From positions 1 through 5,626 of the forward strand of contig JACMMK010000293.1 in the NCBI GenBank assembly GCA_014379045.1: a stretch of 5,626 nt of DNA. Reading direction: 5' to 3'. Each line of letters opens with the position of its first letter. Position 1 is the first letter of the stretch. Below are positions 5,187-5,626 of this stretch, one piece after another. This DNA is from Burkholderiales bacterium (GTDB lineage Bacteria; Pseudomonadota; Gammaproteobacteria; Burkholderiales; CAIKXV01). The translations under genes were made by a program, and so were the position numbers. The notes beneath the pieces were generated by a model. It was not told the DNA's origin, made no database searches, and saw only the letters and a list, made by a program, of their open reading frames with translations.

Positions 5187-5626
5187 TCAATCGAGCTGGA
5201 TATCCGCGGCGCGCGCGACCCGCGTGTACTTGGCGATCTCGGCGCGGATGTACTCCGCGAACTGTTCGGGCGTGCTGGTCGCCGCCGACATGCCTGCAGT
5301 GGCAAGCGCCTTGCGCACCTCCGCCGTGGTGAGGGTCTTGACGAGGTCTGCATTGAGGCGGTCGACGATCGGCCGCGGCAGGTTGGCCGGCCCGACGATG
5401 CCGTACCAGCTGAGGACATCGTAGCCGGCGAGCGTGTCGGCAACCGTCGGCACGTTCGGCAGGTCGTCGGCGCGCGTGGTGCCGGTGACGGCGATCGCGC
5501 GCAGCCTGCCGCCCTGGATCTGCGGCAGCGCGGTGGTCAGCGTCGGCACCATGAACGCGACCTCGCCGGCGATCAGCGCGGCAATGCCAGGCGGGCTGCC
5601 GCGATAGGGGACGTGCACCGTATCGA
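5187..5626 (-). CDS. Bug/TctC-family receptor, C-terminal part only (tandem paralogue B)
   Basis: The last ~146 residues of a periplasmic Bug receptor; the frame is open to the right edge, so the N-terminal lobe, ligand-loop Asp and signal peptide are outside. Visible landmarks are DTVHVPYRGSPPGI, AGEVAFMVPTLTTALPQIQGGRLRAI (shown here only by position, about 5490-5590), LPNVPTVADTLAGYDVLSWYG, STPEQFAEYIRAEIAKY and the terminal ADIQLD. Aligned without gaps to paralogue A it matches at about 99 of 145 residues by hand count. The conserved parts are the hinge and the last helix; differences cluster in the segment about residues 15-45 after the WYG motif. The apparent start codon nearest the edge is an internal Val, not the real start. 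Its stop is 313 nt upstream of the ATG of paralogue A on the same strand; the two could be co-transcribed or separately controlled. Confidence 0.92.
   Translation of the reverse strand, partial: DTVHVPYRGSPPGIAALIAGEVAFMVPTLTTALPQIQGGRLRAIAVTGTTRADDLPNVPTVADTLAGYDVLSWYGIVGPANLPRPIVDRLNADLVKTLTTAEVRKALATAGMSAATSTPEQFAEYIRAEIAKYTRVARAADIQLD

Overview
The window is very GC-rich and densely coded. Its main content is periplasmic substrate-binding proteins of the Bug/TctC family, the receptors of tripartite tricarboxylate transporters (TTT). Large families of these receptors, many without membrane partners, are typical of Burkholderiales such as Bordetella, Achromobacter, Cupriavidus and Variovorax relatives. 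I therefore infer a betaproteobacterium of that kind. The sequence alone does not fix a genus, and other Bug-rich, high-GC proteobacteria remain possible.

Plus strand, 1-3831: four genes run in the same direction with short gaps (70, 61 and 30 nt) and probably form one transcription unit. They are a Bug receptor whose 5' end lies outside the window, a classical NAD-type short-chain dehydrogenase (SDR, 254 aa), a second Bug receptor (321 aa), and a DctP-type receptor of the TRAP transporter class (312 aa). The DctP-type gene has no signal peptide. It lies in the same reading frame as the preceding Bug gene, separated by one TAA codon and ten further codons. The first two gaps each hold a perfect stem-loop without a T-tract.

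Minus strand, 3857-5626: two paralogous Bug receptors lie in tandem and converge on the plus-strand genes. The first (3857-4873) is complete. The second (from 5187) runs off the right edge. Over the overlapping 145 residues they match at about 99 positions by hand count. The 313-nt gap between them contains the frameshifted last ~20 codons of a third Bug gene (5000-5063). It also holds a perfect 14-nt palindrome (4961-4974) and a small hairpin over a possible ribosome-binding site (4900-4913).

No membrane components of either transporter class (TctA/TctB, DctQ/DctM) and no regulator are visible. The receptors are orphans as far as the window shows. The likely theme is capture of small organic acids, with the SDR oxidising or reducing a related hydroxy or oxo compound. 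The substrate cannot be read from the sequence. No RNA gene, insertion sequence, CRISPR array or wholly new system was found.
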